From positions 1-36,431 of the forward strand of contig NZ_FOMQ01000024.1 of assembly GCF_900112675.1 (NCBI RefSeq): a DNA stretch of 36,431 nucleotides, written 5' to 3'. Of the stretch, positions 21,437 through 29,342 are shown in pieces. A program made the position numbers and the translations under genes. The notes beneath the pieces are model-generated. The model was not told the DNA's origin. It did not search any database and saw only the letters and a program-made list of their open reading frames with translations. This DNA comes from Paracidovorax konjaci (lineage in GTDB: Bacteria > Pseudomonadota > Gammaproteobacteria > Burkholderiales > Burkholderiaceae_C). The first letter of the stretch is position 1. Each line of letters begins with the position of its first letter.

Positions 21437-23242
21437 TCAGCGCGCCTGGAGCACCAGGTGCTCGACCACCGGGCCCAGCGCGAGCGAGGGCACGTAATTC
21501 AGCAGGCCCACCAGCAGCACGGTGAAGATCAGCAGCGCCACGAAAAGGGGCCCGTGCGTGGGCATCGTTCCGGCACCGGCCGGCAGCCGCTTCTTCGACG
21601 CCAGGGAGCCCGCGATGGCCAGCACGGGCACGATCACGCCGAAGCGGCCGAACCACATGGCCAGCGCCAGCAGCACGTTGTAGAAGGGCGTGTTGGCCGA
21701 CAGGCCCGCGAAGGCGCTGCCGTTGTTGTTGGCGGCCGAGGTGAGCGCGTACAGCACTTCCGAGAAGCCGTGCGCGCCCGGATTGGCGATGCCCGCCCGG
21801 CCGTCCGCCGCCGCCACCGCCACCGCGGTGCCCACCAGCACGAGGATGGGCGTCACGAGAATGGCCACGGAGGTGAGCTTCATCTCGCGCACCTCGATCT
21901 TCTTGCCCAGGTATTCAGGCGTGCGGCCGATCATCAGCCCGGCGATGAACACCGCCAGGATGGCGAACACCAGCATGCCGTACAGGCCCGTGCCGACGCC
22001 GCCGAAGACCACCTCGCCCAACTGCATGAGCACCATCGGCACCATGCCGCCCAGCGGCGTGAACGAGTCGTGCATGCCGTTGACGGCACCACACGAGGCC
22101 GCCGTGGTCACGGCCGCGAACAGCGCGGAGGCGGAGATGCCGAAGCGCACCTCCTTGCCCTCCATGTTGCCGCCCGACTGCAGCGCCGAGGCGGCCTGGT
22201 CCGCGCCCAGGGCGGTGAGCTGCGGGTTGCCCGCCTGCTCGGCCGCCGTCACCGCGACCACGGCCACCACGAGCAGGATCGACATCGCCGCCAGGATGGC
22301 GACGCCCTGGCGCCAGTCGCCCACCACGCGGCCGAAGGCGAAGCACAGCGCCGCGGGAATCAGGAAGATCGCCAGCATCTGCACGAAGTTGGCAAGCGGC
22401 GTCGGGTTCTCGTAGGGATGGGCCGAGTTGGCGTTGAAGAAGCCCCCGCCGTTGGTGCCCAGCATCTTGATCGCCTCCTGCGAAGCGACCGGCCCCATGG
22501 GCAGGGTCTGGACGTTCGTGGTCGCTTCCTGGGTCAGCGGGTTGCCGGCCGCATCCTTCAGCGGCTGGCCCTGCGCATCCAGCTGCGGCGCCTGGAAGGT
22601 CGTCGCCTCCAGCGTGGCCACGTCCTGGTAGGGCTTGAAGTTCTGGATCACCCCCTGCCCCGCGAAAAACACCGCCAGCACGAACGACAGCGGCACCAGC
22701 ACCCAGGCCGTGATGCGCACCAGGTCGGCCCAGAAGTTGCCCACGTGGCCCTGCCCGTCGGTGCGCCGCGCGGCGAATCCACGGGCCAGCGCGAAGGCCA
22801 CGGCAATGCCCGTGGCGGCCGACAGGAAGTTCTGCACCGACAGCCCCAGCATCTGCACGAGGTAGCCCATGGTGCCCTCGCCCGCATAGCCCTGCCAGTT
22901 GGTGTTGGCCACGAAGCTCACCGCCGTGTTGAAGGCGGAATCGGGCGATACCGCGGCCATCCCCTGGGGATTGAGCGGCAGCACGTGCTGCAGGCGCTGC
23001 AGCGCATAGACCGCGAAGACGCCCATCGCATTGAAGGCCAGCAGTGCCAGCGCATAGTGGCGCCAGTGCATGCCCACGCCGGGCTGCACGCCGGCCAGGC
23101 GGTAGAGCGGCGCCTCGGCACGGTTCATCCAGCGCGGCAGGCGGCCGTCGCACACGGCGGCCAATGCCTTGCCGAGCGGCCACGCCAGCACGCCCAGCAC
23201 GGCGAGGAACAGGGCCAGCAGGCCCCAGGCAGAGGTGTCCAT
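21437..23242 (-). CDS. kdpA: K+-transporting P-type ATPase, channel-like KdpA subunit
   Basis: A 601-residue KdpA, the potassium-channel-like subunit with about ten membrane helices. Two signature segments of the selectivity-filter repeats are visible: [10 protein letters not shown] (113-122) and [19 protein letters not shown] (262-280). It is about 40 residues longer than my recollection of E. coli KdpA. Part of the excess is a hydrophilic insertion at about 221-245 just before the second signature. The ATG lies one base after the kdpF stop (TGACATG). Confidence 0.97.
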   Translation of the reverse strand: MDTSAWGLLALFLAVLGVLAWPLGKALAAVCDGRLPRWMNRAEAPLYRLAGVQPGVGMHWRHYALALLAFNAMGVFAVYALQRLQHVLPLNPQGMAAVSPDSAFNTAVSFVANTNWQGYAGEGTMGYLVQMLGLSVQNFLSAATGIAVAFALARGFAARRTDGQGHVGNFWADLVRITAWVLVPLSFVLAVFFAGQGVIQNFKPYQDVATLEATTFQAPQLDAQGQPLKDAAGNPLTQEATTNVQTLPMGPVASQEAIKMLGTNGGGFFNANSAHPYENPTPLANFVQMLAIFLIPAALCFAFGRVVGDWRQGVAILAAMSILLVVAVVAVTAAEQAGNPQLTALGADQAASALQSGGNMEGKEVRFGISASALFAAVTTAASCGAVNGMHDSFTPLGGMVPMVLMQLGEVVFGGVGTGLYGMLVFAILAVFIAGLMIGRTPEYLGKKIEVREMKLTSVAILVTPILVLVGTAVAVAAADGRAGIANPGAHGFSEVLYALTSAANNNGSAFAGLSANTPFYNVLLALAMWFGRFGVIVPVLAIAGSLASKKRLPAGAGTMPTHGPLFVALLIFTVLLVGLLNYVPSLALGPVVEHLVLQAR

Positions 23243-23243
23243 G

Positions 23244-23342
23244 TCAGAACTCCTCCGCGCAGATCAGCGCGAACACGAGGTACGCGAACAGCAGCACGGC
23301 CACGATGGCGCCGAAGCCGTAGAGCACTTCGATGCCGATCAT
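23244..23342 (-). CDS. kdpF: KdpF small stabilising subunit
   Basis: A 32-residue single-span membrane peptide ([20 protein letters not shown]...), matching KdpF in length, topology and position immediately before kdpA. It stabilises the KdpFABC complex. Its ATG overlaps the stop of the small upstream frame (ATGA), and its stop is one base from the kdpA ATG, so the three are probably translationally coupled. It is too short for ordinary ORF cut-offs. Confidence 0.88.
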   Translation of the reverse strand: MIGIEVLYGFGAIVAVLLFAYLVFALICAEEF

Positions 23343-23446
23343 CGTGCCTCTCCCCGCGGCCGGCCATCGTGGCGACCCAGGATCACCACGGCCTCGGCCA
23401 TGGCGATCCACAACACCGCGATGGCGGCAATCCACAGGACATCCAT
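23339..23446 (-). CDS. Small membrane protein leading the kdp operon
   Basis: A 35-residue frame, MDVLWIAAIAVLWIAMAEAV followed by a short tail rich in Arg, Gly and His. One hydrophobic span covers about 2-23. A GGAG ribosome-binding site lies about 7 bases before the ATG. The stop overlaps the kdpF ATG by ATGA. From memory, short membrane frames beginning MD.L are found ahead of kdpF in other bacterial kdp operons, often unannotated. It may be an extra accessory peptide of the pump or a coupled leader; the function is unknown. Confidence 0.72.
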   Translation of the reverse strand: MDVLWIAAIAVLWIAMAEAVVILGRHDGRPRGEAR

Positions 23447-23482
23447 TTCTGCACTCCAGCAACCCTTGCGGGCGATGGAGGC

Positions 23483-23547
23483 ATTCTGGAAATCCGCCCG
23501 TAAAAAGTGTGCACAGCTTGCAGCGGGCCGCGTAAACGCGGCGTAAA
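23483..23547 (-). promoter_or_regulatory. kdp operon promoter with KdpE-like half-sites
   Basis: On the minus strand two exact TTTACGC copies (23547-23541 and 23536-23530) repeat at an 11-bp period. A third half-site TTTACGG (23504-23498) follows in the context ACTTTTTACGGGCGG. Nine bases further is CAGAAT (23488-23483), a possible -10, 37 bp before the first ATG. Direct TTTA-type half-sites at 11 bp match the architecture I recall for the E. coli KdpE site. The binding protein is therefore inferred to be the KdpE encoded in the same operon. Confidence 0.7.
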
Positions 23548-23691
23548 AAGCCTGGCGGCCACCGCGCTGCGCCCCAGGGGTTTGACCGCGCCTCGGTGCG
23601 GTGCCGGCCCCTTTCGACACCGTTTCGATGCGGGGGGCTTTCTACGCTGGCGGTTTGCCCGGCATGCCGCCAGCGCGGCGCTCCGCTCCCA

Positions 23692-24021
23692 ATGACCTTC
23701 CGCCCTTGTCTCACCGCCGCCCGGCTTCCGGCGGCCTTCTTCGCAGCCTGCCTGGCCCGTGCGCAGCCCACCGGCGACCTCGCCCTCAGCACGAACGACA
23801 CGCTCCTCGGCCAGGACCAGGACATGCTGAATGCGGCCGGCTTCGCCACGCGCCGCAGCCTCAAACCCGCCGTGCAGGGCGGCCTGGACTATGCCTTCGT
23901 GGACACCGGCTGGTACGTGGGCGCCTGGGCGGAACCGCTCCGCCGGGCGCCTCCAGCCGCTTGGGATGGTTTCACCCCCATGCCGCCGATTCCATTCAAT
24001 AGTTTGCTATTATTTTTATAG
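23692..24021 (+). pseudogene. 5' remnant of an outer-membrane protein gene (TIGR02001-like)
   Basis: An apparent signal peptide (MTFRPCLTAARLPAAFFAAC, cleavage after ARA) is followed by about 55 residues. The segment RRSLKPAVQGGLDYAFVDTG, then WYVGAWA, resembles the N-terminal strands of TIGR02001-type outer-membrane proteins. After WYVGAWA the similarity stops abruptly, and the frame runs into unrelated sequence and ends at a stem-loop. Intact members have well over 200 residues, so most of the gene is missing. It is read toward ptsI. There is no good ribosome-binding site. An intact short protein is possible but unlikely. Confidence 0.5.
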
Positions 24022-24024
24022 CAA
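24004..24024. repeat. AT-rich stem-loop at the ptsI 3' end
   Basis: TTGCTAT (24004-24010) pairs perfectly with ATAGCAA (24018-24024) around the loop TATTTTT. It starts one base after the ptsI stop codon on the minus strand. Its AT content is striking against the GC-rich surroundings. Similar TAGC-type AT-rich stem-loops are, from memory, dispersed in Comamonadaceae genomes. There is no T-run downstream of the stem on the minus strand, so it is a weak terminator at best. Confidence 0.5.
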
Positions 24025-25806
24025 TCAGCTTCCCAGCACATCCGCCGGGTCGTCGGCATCGATCACCGACTGCGCCCAGGCGGCGAGCTTGCGGGTGTCG
24101 GCGCGCAGCACCTCCTGCTTCACGGCCAGGATCTGCGCGGGGTGCATCGAGAAACTGCGCAGGCCCAGGCCCAGCAGCAGCCGCGTCATCGCGACATCGC
24201 CGGCCGCCTCGCCGCACAGGCACACGCTCTTGCCCTGCCGGTGGCCCTCGGCGATCACGTCGGCTACGAGTTGCAGCACGGCAGGATGCATGGGATCGTA
24301 GAGGTGGGCCACGCCTTCGTCGGCCCGGTCGATCGCCAGCGTGTACTGGATCAGGTCGTTCGTGCCGATGGACAGGAAGTCGAAATACTGCAGGAAGCGG
24401 CGCACGATGAGCGCCGCGGCAGGCACCTCGATCATCGCGCCGAGCTGCACCGTGCCATAGGGCGTGCCACGCGCATCCAGCTCGGCGCGCGCCATCTCCA
24501 CCTGCGCCAGCGTCTGCCGGATCTCGCTCACGTGCGCGAGCATCGGAAAGAGCAGGTTCACCGGCCCGTGCGCGGCCGCGCGCAGCACGGCGCGCAACTG
24601 CGTGCGGAACATGGCCGGGTCGGCCAGGCTCCAGCGGATCGCGCGCAGGCCCAGCGCCGGGTTCAGGTAGCCGCCGGCTTCCTTGGAGGATTTGTTGTCG
24701 AGCGGCTTGTCCGCGCCCACGTCGATCGTGCGCAGCGTGACGGGCAGGCCGTTCATGCCCTCCACCGCCGTGCGGTAGGCGTGGTATTGCTCTTCCTCGC
24801 CCGGCAGGTGGCCGCCCCGCCCCATGAACATGAATTCGCTGCGGAACAGGCCCACGCCCGCCGCGCCGGCCCGCACGGCCACGGCCGCATCGGCGGGCTG
24901 CTCGATGTTGGCCAGCAGTTCGATGCGCTCGCCGTCGAGCGTCACGGCCGGCGTGTGGCGCAGCCGGGAGAGCCGCTCGCGCTCCAGCTCGGCCTGGCGC
25001 TGGCGGAAGCCGTATTCGGCCAGGATGATCGGCGACGGATCGACGATCACGATGCCCGCGTCGCCGTCGATGATGACCCAGTCGTCCTGCCGCACGAGCT
25101 GGCTCGCGGCCCGTGCGCCGACCACCGCCGGGATGTCCATGCTGCGCGCCACGATGGCCGTGTGCGAGGTCTTGCCCCCGACGTCGGTCACGAAACCCGC
25201 GAACACGCTTTGCTTGAACTGCAGCATGTCGGCCGGCGAGAGGTCGTGCGCCACCAGCACCAGCGGCACGTCCACCATGTCGCCGGGCAGCAGGTCCTGC
25301 TGCAGCCCCAGCGCGGCCGCATTGCCGCGGCGCGGGCTGCAGGGCGGCGGCGCCACGGGGCTGGCCACGCCCTTCATGTGCCGCAGGATGCGCTCGACCA
25401 CCTGCTCCAGATCGGCCTTGCGCTCGCGCAGGTACTCGTCCTCCATCTCGTCGAACTGGCGCGCGATGATCTCCAGCTGCGTCGTCAGGGCCCACTCGGC
25501 GTTGTAGAGGCGGTCGGTGATCCAGTGCTTCACACCGCTCACGAGCGCCTCGTCCTGCAGCAGCATCAGGTGCACGTCGAGCAGCGCGGCCAGTTCGTGG
25601 GGCGCGTCGGCAGGCATTTCGGCCTGCAGGCGCTGCAGTTCCTCGACCACCGCGTTGCGTCCGTTGCGCACGCGCACGATCTCGGCTTTGACCTGGTCGG
25701 GCTCGATGAAGTAATGCGCCACATCCACGCGGCTCGATGCCACCAGCACCGCCCGTCCGATGGCGATGCCGCGGGCGACGGCCAGGCCGTGGATGGCGAA
25801 CGTCAT
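24025..25806 (-). CDS. ptsI: PTS enzyme I (phosphoenolpyruvate-protein phosphotransferase)
   Basis: A 593-residue enzyme I that takes phosphate from phosphoenolpyruvate and passes it to HPr. The phosphorylated histidine is H215 in GGKTSHTAIVARS. The catalytic cysteine is C531 in CLCGEAAGD. A proline-rich stretch with two cysteines or so (about 148-172, including PVAPPPCSPRRG) lies between the HPr-binding domain and the phosphohistidine domain and looks longer than the E. coli linker. The ATG has GGAG upstream. HPr is encoded 43 bp upstream, with an EIIA(Man)-like gene before that. No sugar permease (EIIB, C or D) gene is visible, so the relay is likely regulatory. Confidence 0.96.
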   Translation of the reverse strand: MTFAIHGLAVARGIAIGRAVLVASSRVDVAHYFIEPDQVKAEIVRVRNGRNAVVEELQRLQAEMPADAPHELAALLDVHLMLLQDEALVSGVKHWITDRLYNAEWALTTQLEIIARQFDEMEDEYLRERKADLEQVVERILRHMKGVASPVAPPPCSPRRGNAAALGLQQDLLPGDMVDVPLVLVAHDLSPADMLQFKQSVFAGFVTDVGGKTSHTAIVARSMDIPAVVGARAASQLVRQDDWVIIDGDAGIVIVDPSPIILAEYGFRQRQAELERERLSRLRHTPAVTLDGERIELLANIEQPADAAVAVRAGAAGVGLFRSEFMFMGRGGHLPGEEEQYHAYRTAVEGMNGLPVTLRTIDVGADKPLDNKSSKEAGGYLNPALGLRAIRWSLADPAMFRTQLRAVLRAAAHGPVNLLFPMLAHVSEIRQTLAQVEMARAELDARGTPYGTVQLGAMIEVPAAALIVRRFLQYFDFLSIGTNDLIQYTLAIDRADEGVAHLYDPMHPAVLQLVADVIAEGHRQGKSVCLCGEAAGDVAMTRLLLGLGLRSFSMHPAQILAVKQEVLRADTRKLAAWAQSVIDADDPADVLGS

Positions 25807-25849
25807 CGGCGCTCTCCGGAAAGTGCGTGGCGGGTCGTCATGCCGGCGA

Positions 25850-26119
25850 TCACTCCCCTTCGCCGAATTTGCCGTCGATGAGCGCGCGCAGCGCGTCCAT
25901 CGCTTCCTGCTCCTGGGGGCCGTCGGTCTCGATCGCGACTTCGGTGCCGATGCCAGCCGCCAGCATCATCACGCCCATGATGCTCTTGGCATTCACGCGG
26001 CGTTCGCCACGGCCCATCCACACCTCGCACGGAAAGCTGCCTGCCAGCTTGGTGAGCTTGGCCGATGCGCGGGCATGCAGGCCCAGCTTATTGCTGATGG
26101 TGATGGTCGTCTTGATCAT
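25850..26119 (-). CDS. ptsH: HPr phosphocarrier protein
   Basis: An 89-residue HPr. The phosphocarrier histidine is H15 in NKLGLHARASAKL. S46 in NAKSIMGVM is the position phosphorylated by HPr kinase in bacteria that have it. The fold-defining segments and length are normal. The first 32 bases overlap the 3' end of the EIIA gene in another frame, an arrangement that ties HPr synthesis to EIIA translation. Confidence 0.96.
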   Translation of the reverse strand: MIKTTITISNKLGLHARASAKLTKLAGSFPCEVWMGRGERRVNAKSIMGVMMLAAGIGTEVAIETDGPQEQEAMDALRALIDGKFGEGE

Positions 26120-26540
26120 GGTGGGGACGTCGGGTCTGGTTCTGGGGTGCGGCGGCAGCGACCTGCATCACCCCCTGCGTGCCGCCGACGACCGCGCGGG
26201 AGACCAGCGCGTCGAGCGGCTCGCGACGGTAGCTCACCGTGCGCAGCAGCATGGGCAGGTTCACGCCGGTGACGAGGCGCGAATGCTCGCCGTCCACGAG
26301 GCGCTGCGCCACATTGCAGGGCGTGGCACCGAACACGTCGGTCAGCACCAGCGTCGTGCCGTCGGCGGGCCCGGCTTCCAGCAGGATGCGGGCGGCCGAG
26401 AGCGTGTCCTCCGGAGGGGCATTGGGGTGCACGTCGAGCGCCAAGATGTCCTCGGCGGAATCGGGGAAGACATGCAGGGCGCAGGCGCGAAGCGCATGGG
26501 CCAGCGGTGCGTGGGCGATGAGGAGGATGCGCGTGCTCAT
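26088..26540 (-). CDS. PTS EIIA component, mannose/fructose-superfamily (Man) type
   Basis: A 150-residue EIIA(Man)-like domain that accepts phosphate from HPr. The phosphorylated histidine is H10 in LLIAHAPLA. The conserved segment TDVFGATPCNVAQRL (67-81) and NLPMLLR (94-100) are present. The last dozen residues are an odd His/Asp/Gln tail (HHDQDDHHHQQ) produced by reading through the ptsH start region in a different frame. No EIIB/C/D partner is near. In related bacteria this gene (sometimes called ptsM) is thought to be part of a regulatory phosphorelay. Its ATG overlaps the stop of the MFS gene (ATGA). Confidence 0.93.
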   Translation of the reverse strand: MSTRILLIAHAPLAHALRACALHVFPDSAEDILALDVHPNAPPEDTLSAARILLEAGPADGTTLVLTDVFGATPCNVAQRLVDGEHSRLVTGVNLPMLLRTVSYRREPLDALVSRAVVGGTQGVMQVAAAAPQNQTRRPHHDQDDHHHQQ

Positions 26541-27853
26541 GGGGTGATCGGGTGAACCGCATTATGGCGCCGCCCCCGGACCAGGAACCACGCATAGGCC
26601 AGGGCACTGCACGCGCCATAGGCCGCCATCGTCGCGCGGAAGGCCGAGGACTCGGGCCACCCGGCGGTCACGAAAGCATCCACCGCGAGGCCGATGCCCC
26701 ACTGCACGCAGAACACGCCCAGGAACATCACGAGGTTGAAGGCGGAGAGCACGCGCCCGGCCATGCCCTGCGGGAAAGCCATCGCCAGCGCCGGCTGCGA
26801 CAGCGTGATGCACGACGTGGTCACGCAATAGAGCGCCCAGGCCGCGGCCCCCGCCGCCTCGCCCGCGATCACGATCCCCGCCAGCACGGCCAGCGGAACC
26901 GGCAGCATGGCGGCCATCACCGGATCGGCACCGCCCAGACGCCGCAGCAGCCAGGGGTTCACCATGCCCCAGGTCCAGAAGGCGCAGAGCATTGCCAGAT
27001 TGATCGTGAACAGGCCTGTCGCGGCTTCGAGCGGCGAGTACCCGGCCACGCGCTGCAGCCAGGGGCCGGCCCAGAGCGTCTGCACCGCCACCATGCCCCC
27101 GTAGGTGAAAAAGCCCAGGGGGGCCAGCCGGCGGAAATAGGGATGCCGCCAGACGGCGGCGTATCCGGGCGGTGGCGCATCCGGCCCACCCGGCCGCTCC
27201 GGCGCGTCCGCTGCGCTGCGGCTGTCCTGTCCGTCCCAGCGGGGCGCACAGCGGGCGATCAGGAGCGCCGCCAGCACCACCAGCAACCCCAGCGCGCCGA
27301 ACATCGGTCGCCATCCCGTCAAAGGCAGCAACCACTGCACCGGCAACGTCGAAGCCACCATGCCCAGCGAACCGGTCATGAGCATCCAGGCATTCGCGCG
27401 CAACTGCGCCGCCGGCGACATCCAGCGCCGGAAACCGGTGAGCGGTGCCATCAGGCAGGCACTCACGCCCGCACCGCACAGCACCCGGCCCAGCAGCAGG
27501 TCACCGAAGCCATCCGCCAGGGCGAACACCGCGCAGCCCGCCACGGCCAGCCCCGAGAAGGCCAGCACCACCGCGCGCGGGCCGTGGCGGTCCAGCCAGC
27601 GGCCCATCGGCAACTGCATGGCCGCGAATCCGAGGAAATAACCGCCCGCCAGCAGGCCCAGATCGCGGGCATGGAGAGCGAACTCGGCCACCAGCACGGG
27701 CGCCAGCGTCGCCGTGACCGCGCGCAGCAGCGCGGAAAGGAAATAGGCGAAGGCGAAGACCAGGAACACCGCGACCGCCATGCGGGTGCCCAGCCGCCCC
27801 GCCGGGCCCTCGGGCTCCACCGATCGAGCCCCATCGCGCGGGCGAGCAGTCAC
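26537..27853 (-). CDS. Major facilitator superfamily transporter
   Basis: A 438-residue MFS permease with about twelve hydrophobic helices. The conserved loop between helices 2 and 3 reads GRWLDRHGPR. A hydrophilic central loop of about 40 residues, rich in Asp, Ala and Pro, divides the two halves. The GTG at 27853 overlaps the stop of the upstream lipoprotein gene (GTGA). An internal ATG at 27781 would give 414 residues and start right at the first helix. I prefer the longer form because of the overlap, but the ribosome-binding site is weak for both. The substrate cannot be told from sequence. The stop overlaps the EIIA start. Confidence 0.88.
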   Translation of the reverse strand: MTARPRDGARSVEPEGPAGRLGTRMAVAVFLVFAFAYFLSALLRAVTATLAPVLVAEFALHARDLGLLAGGYFLGFAAMQLPMGRWLDRHGPRAVVLAFSGLAVAGCAVFALADGFGDLLLGRVLCGAGVSACLMAPLTGFRRWMSPAAQLRANAWMLMTGSLGMVASTLPVQWLLPLTGWRPMFGALGLLVVLAALLIARCAPRWDGQDSRSAADAPERPGGPDAPPPGYAAVWRHPYFRRLAPLGFFTYGGMVAVQTLWAGPWLQRVAGYSPLEAATGLFTINLAMLCAFWTWGMVNPWLLRRLGGADPVMAAMLPVPLAVLAGIVIAGEAAGAAAWALYCVTTSCITLSQPALAMAFPQGMAGRVLSAFNLVMFLGVFCVQWGIGLAVDAFVTAGWPESSAFRATMAAYGACSALAYAWFLVRGRRHNAVHPITP

Positions 27854-28431
27854 TGCAACGACAACCCTGCGAAGAAAGTGTCTGCCGCGGCCGGCCGCGG
27901 CGCTGGCGCGTAGACCACCGCGTGGTAGAGATGCAGGCGCGGTGCGCCTTCCGCGGCTTCGGCGCGCGCAAACCACACGGCGTGCACGGCCACCGGGCGC
28001 CCGCCCCCCGCATCCTGCGTGCCCTGCGCCTGCACCCGCACCGCCTGCGGCAACGGCAGCGCGCCCGGCAGCGAAAACGCGGCGGCGGCAGCCTCTGCCG
28101 GTGCGCCGATGCGTCCCAGCGTGGCGGCCCGCCACTGCGCCAGCACCGATCCCGCTTCCGCGGCACCCGCCCCCGCCTCCAGCGCCATGTGCGATACGGC
28201 GAAAGTGGCTCCGTCGGCGTCGCAACCGGCCATCGAAAGCTCCACGGAACGCCCGGCCAGCGCCACGGGCCGTGCTGCGCGGTCCGGTTTGCACGGCAGC
28301 AGCGCACTCAGCCTGGCATCGTCCATCCGTACCGTGCGCCAGTCCAGCGCCGGACTGCATCCCGCCAATGGCGCGGTCACGAGAACCGCCAAAGCCCAGG
28401 CAGGCAGGGAAACGGCGGAACGGGTTGGCAT
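27850..28431 (-). CDS. Predicted lipoprotein of unknown function
   Basis: A 193-residue protein with an N-terminal lipoprotein signal (MPTRSAVSLPAWALAVLVTA then PLAGC), with lipobox LAGC and C25 as the lipidated residue. The mature part starts SPALDWRTVRMDDARLSALLPCKPD and contains C48 and C66, which may form a disulfide. The rest is Ala-rich with probable beta strands. I do not recognise a named family. Its stop overlaps the MFS start codon (GTGA), so it is the first gene of a unit continuing through MFS, EIIA, HPr and enzyme I. Confidence 0.82.
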   Translation of the reverse strand: MPTRSAVSLPAWALAVLVTAPLAGCSPALDWRTVRMDDARLSALLPCKPDRAARPVALAGRSVELSMAGCDADGATFAVSHMALEAGAGAAEAGSVLAQWRAATLGRIGAPAEAAAAAFSLPGALPLPQAVRVQAQGTQDAGGGRPVAVHAVWFARAEAAEGAPRLHLYHAVVYAPAPRPAAADTFFAGLSLQ

Positions 28432-28503
28432 GGACGCATTATCGGCAGCGGCCTCTGCCGCCCCGGGCAGCCCACCCACCGCCGCGTGGCCTCCCTGCAA
28501 CGA

Positions 28504-28517
28504 TTGACCCACGTCAA
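28504..28517. promoter_or_regulatory. FNR/Anr-like palindrome between divergent genes
   Basis: TTGACCCACGTCAA is a perfect 5-4-5 palindrome (TTGAC-N4-GTCAA) close to the FNR/CRP-family consensus TTGAT-N4-ATCAA. It lies between the lipoprotein/PTS unit (minus) and the thioredoxin-like gene (plus). A CACAAT at 28580-28585 could be the -10 for the plus-strand gene. The box would then be centred near -80, further upstream than the classical -41.5. Confidence 0.42.
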
Positions 28518-28639
28518 GCGCCGAACTTTTGCGTGCGCTGCAGGCTCCATCCCCGCGAGCGCCGGCGATTCCCGTCCGGCACAATGGCGGCCGATGGGCG
28601 GCAAGGCTGCCGGACGGACTCTGGAAAAGGATGGCGACG

Positions 28640-29143
28640 ATGGGCATGAAGCATTGGATCGGCGCGGCAGCGGTTGCGGCTTTCGTGGGTGTGGGCGCCT
28701 TCGTGTTCCTGGGCGCAGGCCGCTCGGAAGCCCCGGAAACCACCTTCGTGCTGCTGGACGGCAGCCGCCAGACCACCGCGGATCTGCGCGGCAAGGTCAC
28801 CCTGGTGAACTTCTGGGCCACGAGCTGCACCACCTGCGTGGCCGAGATGCCGGAGATCGTCTCCACCTACGGCAAATACCGAGGTCAGGGCTTCGAAACG
28901 CTGGCCGTGGCCATGAGCTACGACCCGCCCAGCTACGTGGTGAACTTCGCCGAAACCCGCCAGTTGCCCTTCAAGGTCGCCATCGACAACACCGGTGCTG
29001 TGGCCAAGGCCTGGGGCGACGTGCGCCTGACCCCTTCCACCTTCATCGTGAACAAGCGCGGCGAAATCGTGAAGAGCTATGTGGGTGCCCCCGACTTTCC
29101 CGAACTCCATCGGCTGATCGAACGGCTGCTGGCCGAAACCTGA
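28640..29143 (+). CDS. Membrane-anchored thioredoxin-like (TlpA-family) protein
   Basis: A 167-residue thiol-disulfide protein. One N-terminal membrane anchor (about 5-25) puts the thioredoxin domain in the periplasm. The active site is C63-T-T-C66 in FWATSCTTCVAEMP. The conserved cis-proline is P132 in LTPSTFIVN. The family reduces or delivers thiols for cytochrome c or oxidase maturation, or peroxide defence; the exact partner is not evident. Three in-frame ATGs (28631, 28640, 28646) are possible. I chose 28640 because AAAGGA lies about 8 bases before it. The gene is divergent from the lipoprotein unit. Confidence 0.88.
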   Translation: MGMKHWIGAAAVAAFVGVGAFVFLGAGRSEAPETTFVLLDGSRQTTADLRGKVTLVNFWATSCTTCVAEMPEIVSTYGKYRGQGFETLAVAMSYDPPSYVVNFAETRQLPFKVAIDNTGAVAKAWGDVRLTPSTFIVNKRGEIVKSYVGAPDFPELHRLIERLLAET

Positions 29144-29342
29144 GACGTTCCATGGTTTCGCGCTTCCGCCATCGGGGACGCGCTGGAGCACAGCCGCCCG
29201 CAACGCGCCTGCGGGACTGAACTGCCTGGCGCACAGGCCCATTGGCCCCGAAGGTGATTCGGACCGCACCGGCGGGCGCCTGCCGATGGTGTCGCGGGGG
29301 TAGCCCGTTACACTGGCCCGTCACGCCACCGCCACCTCTGCC

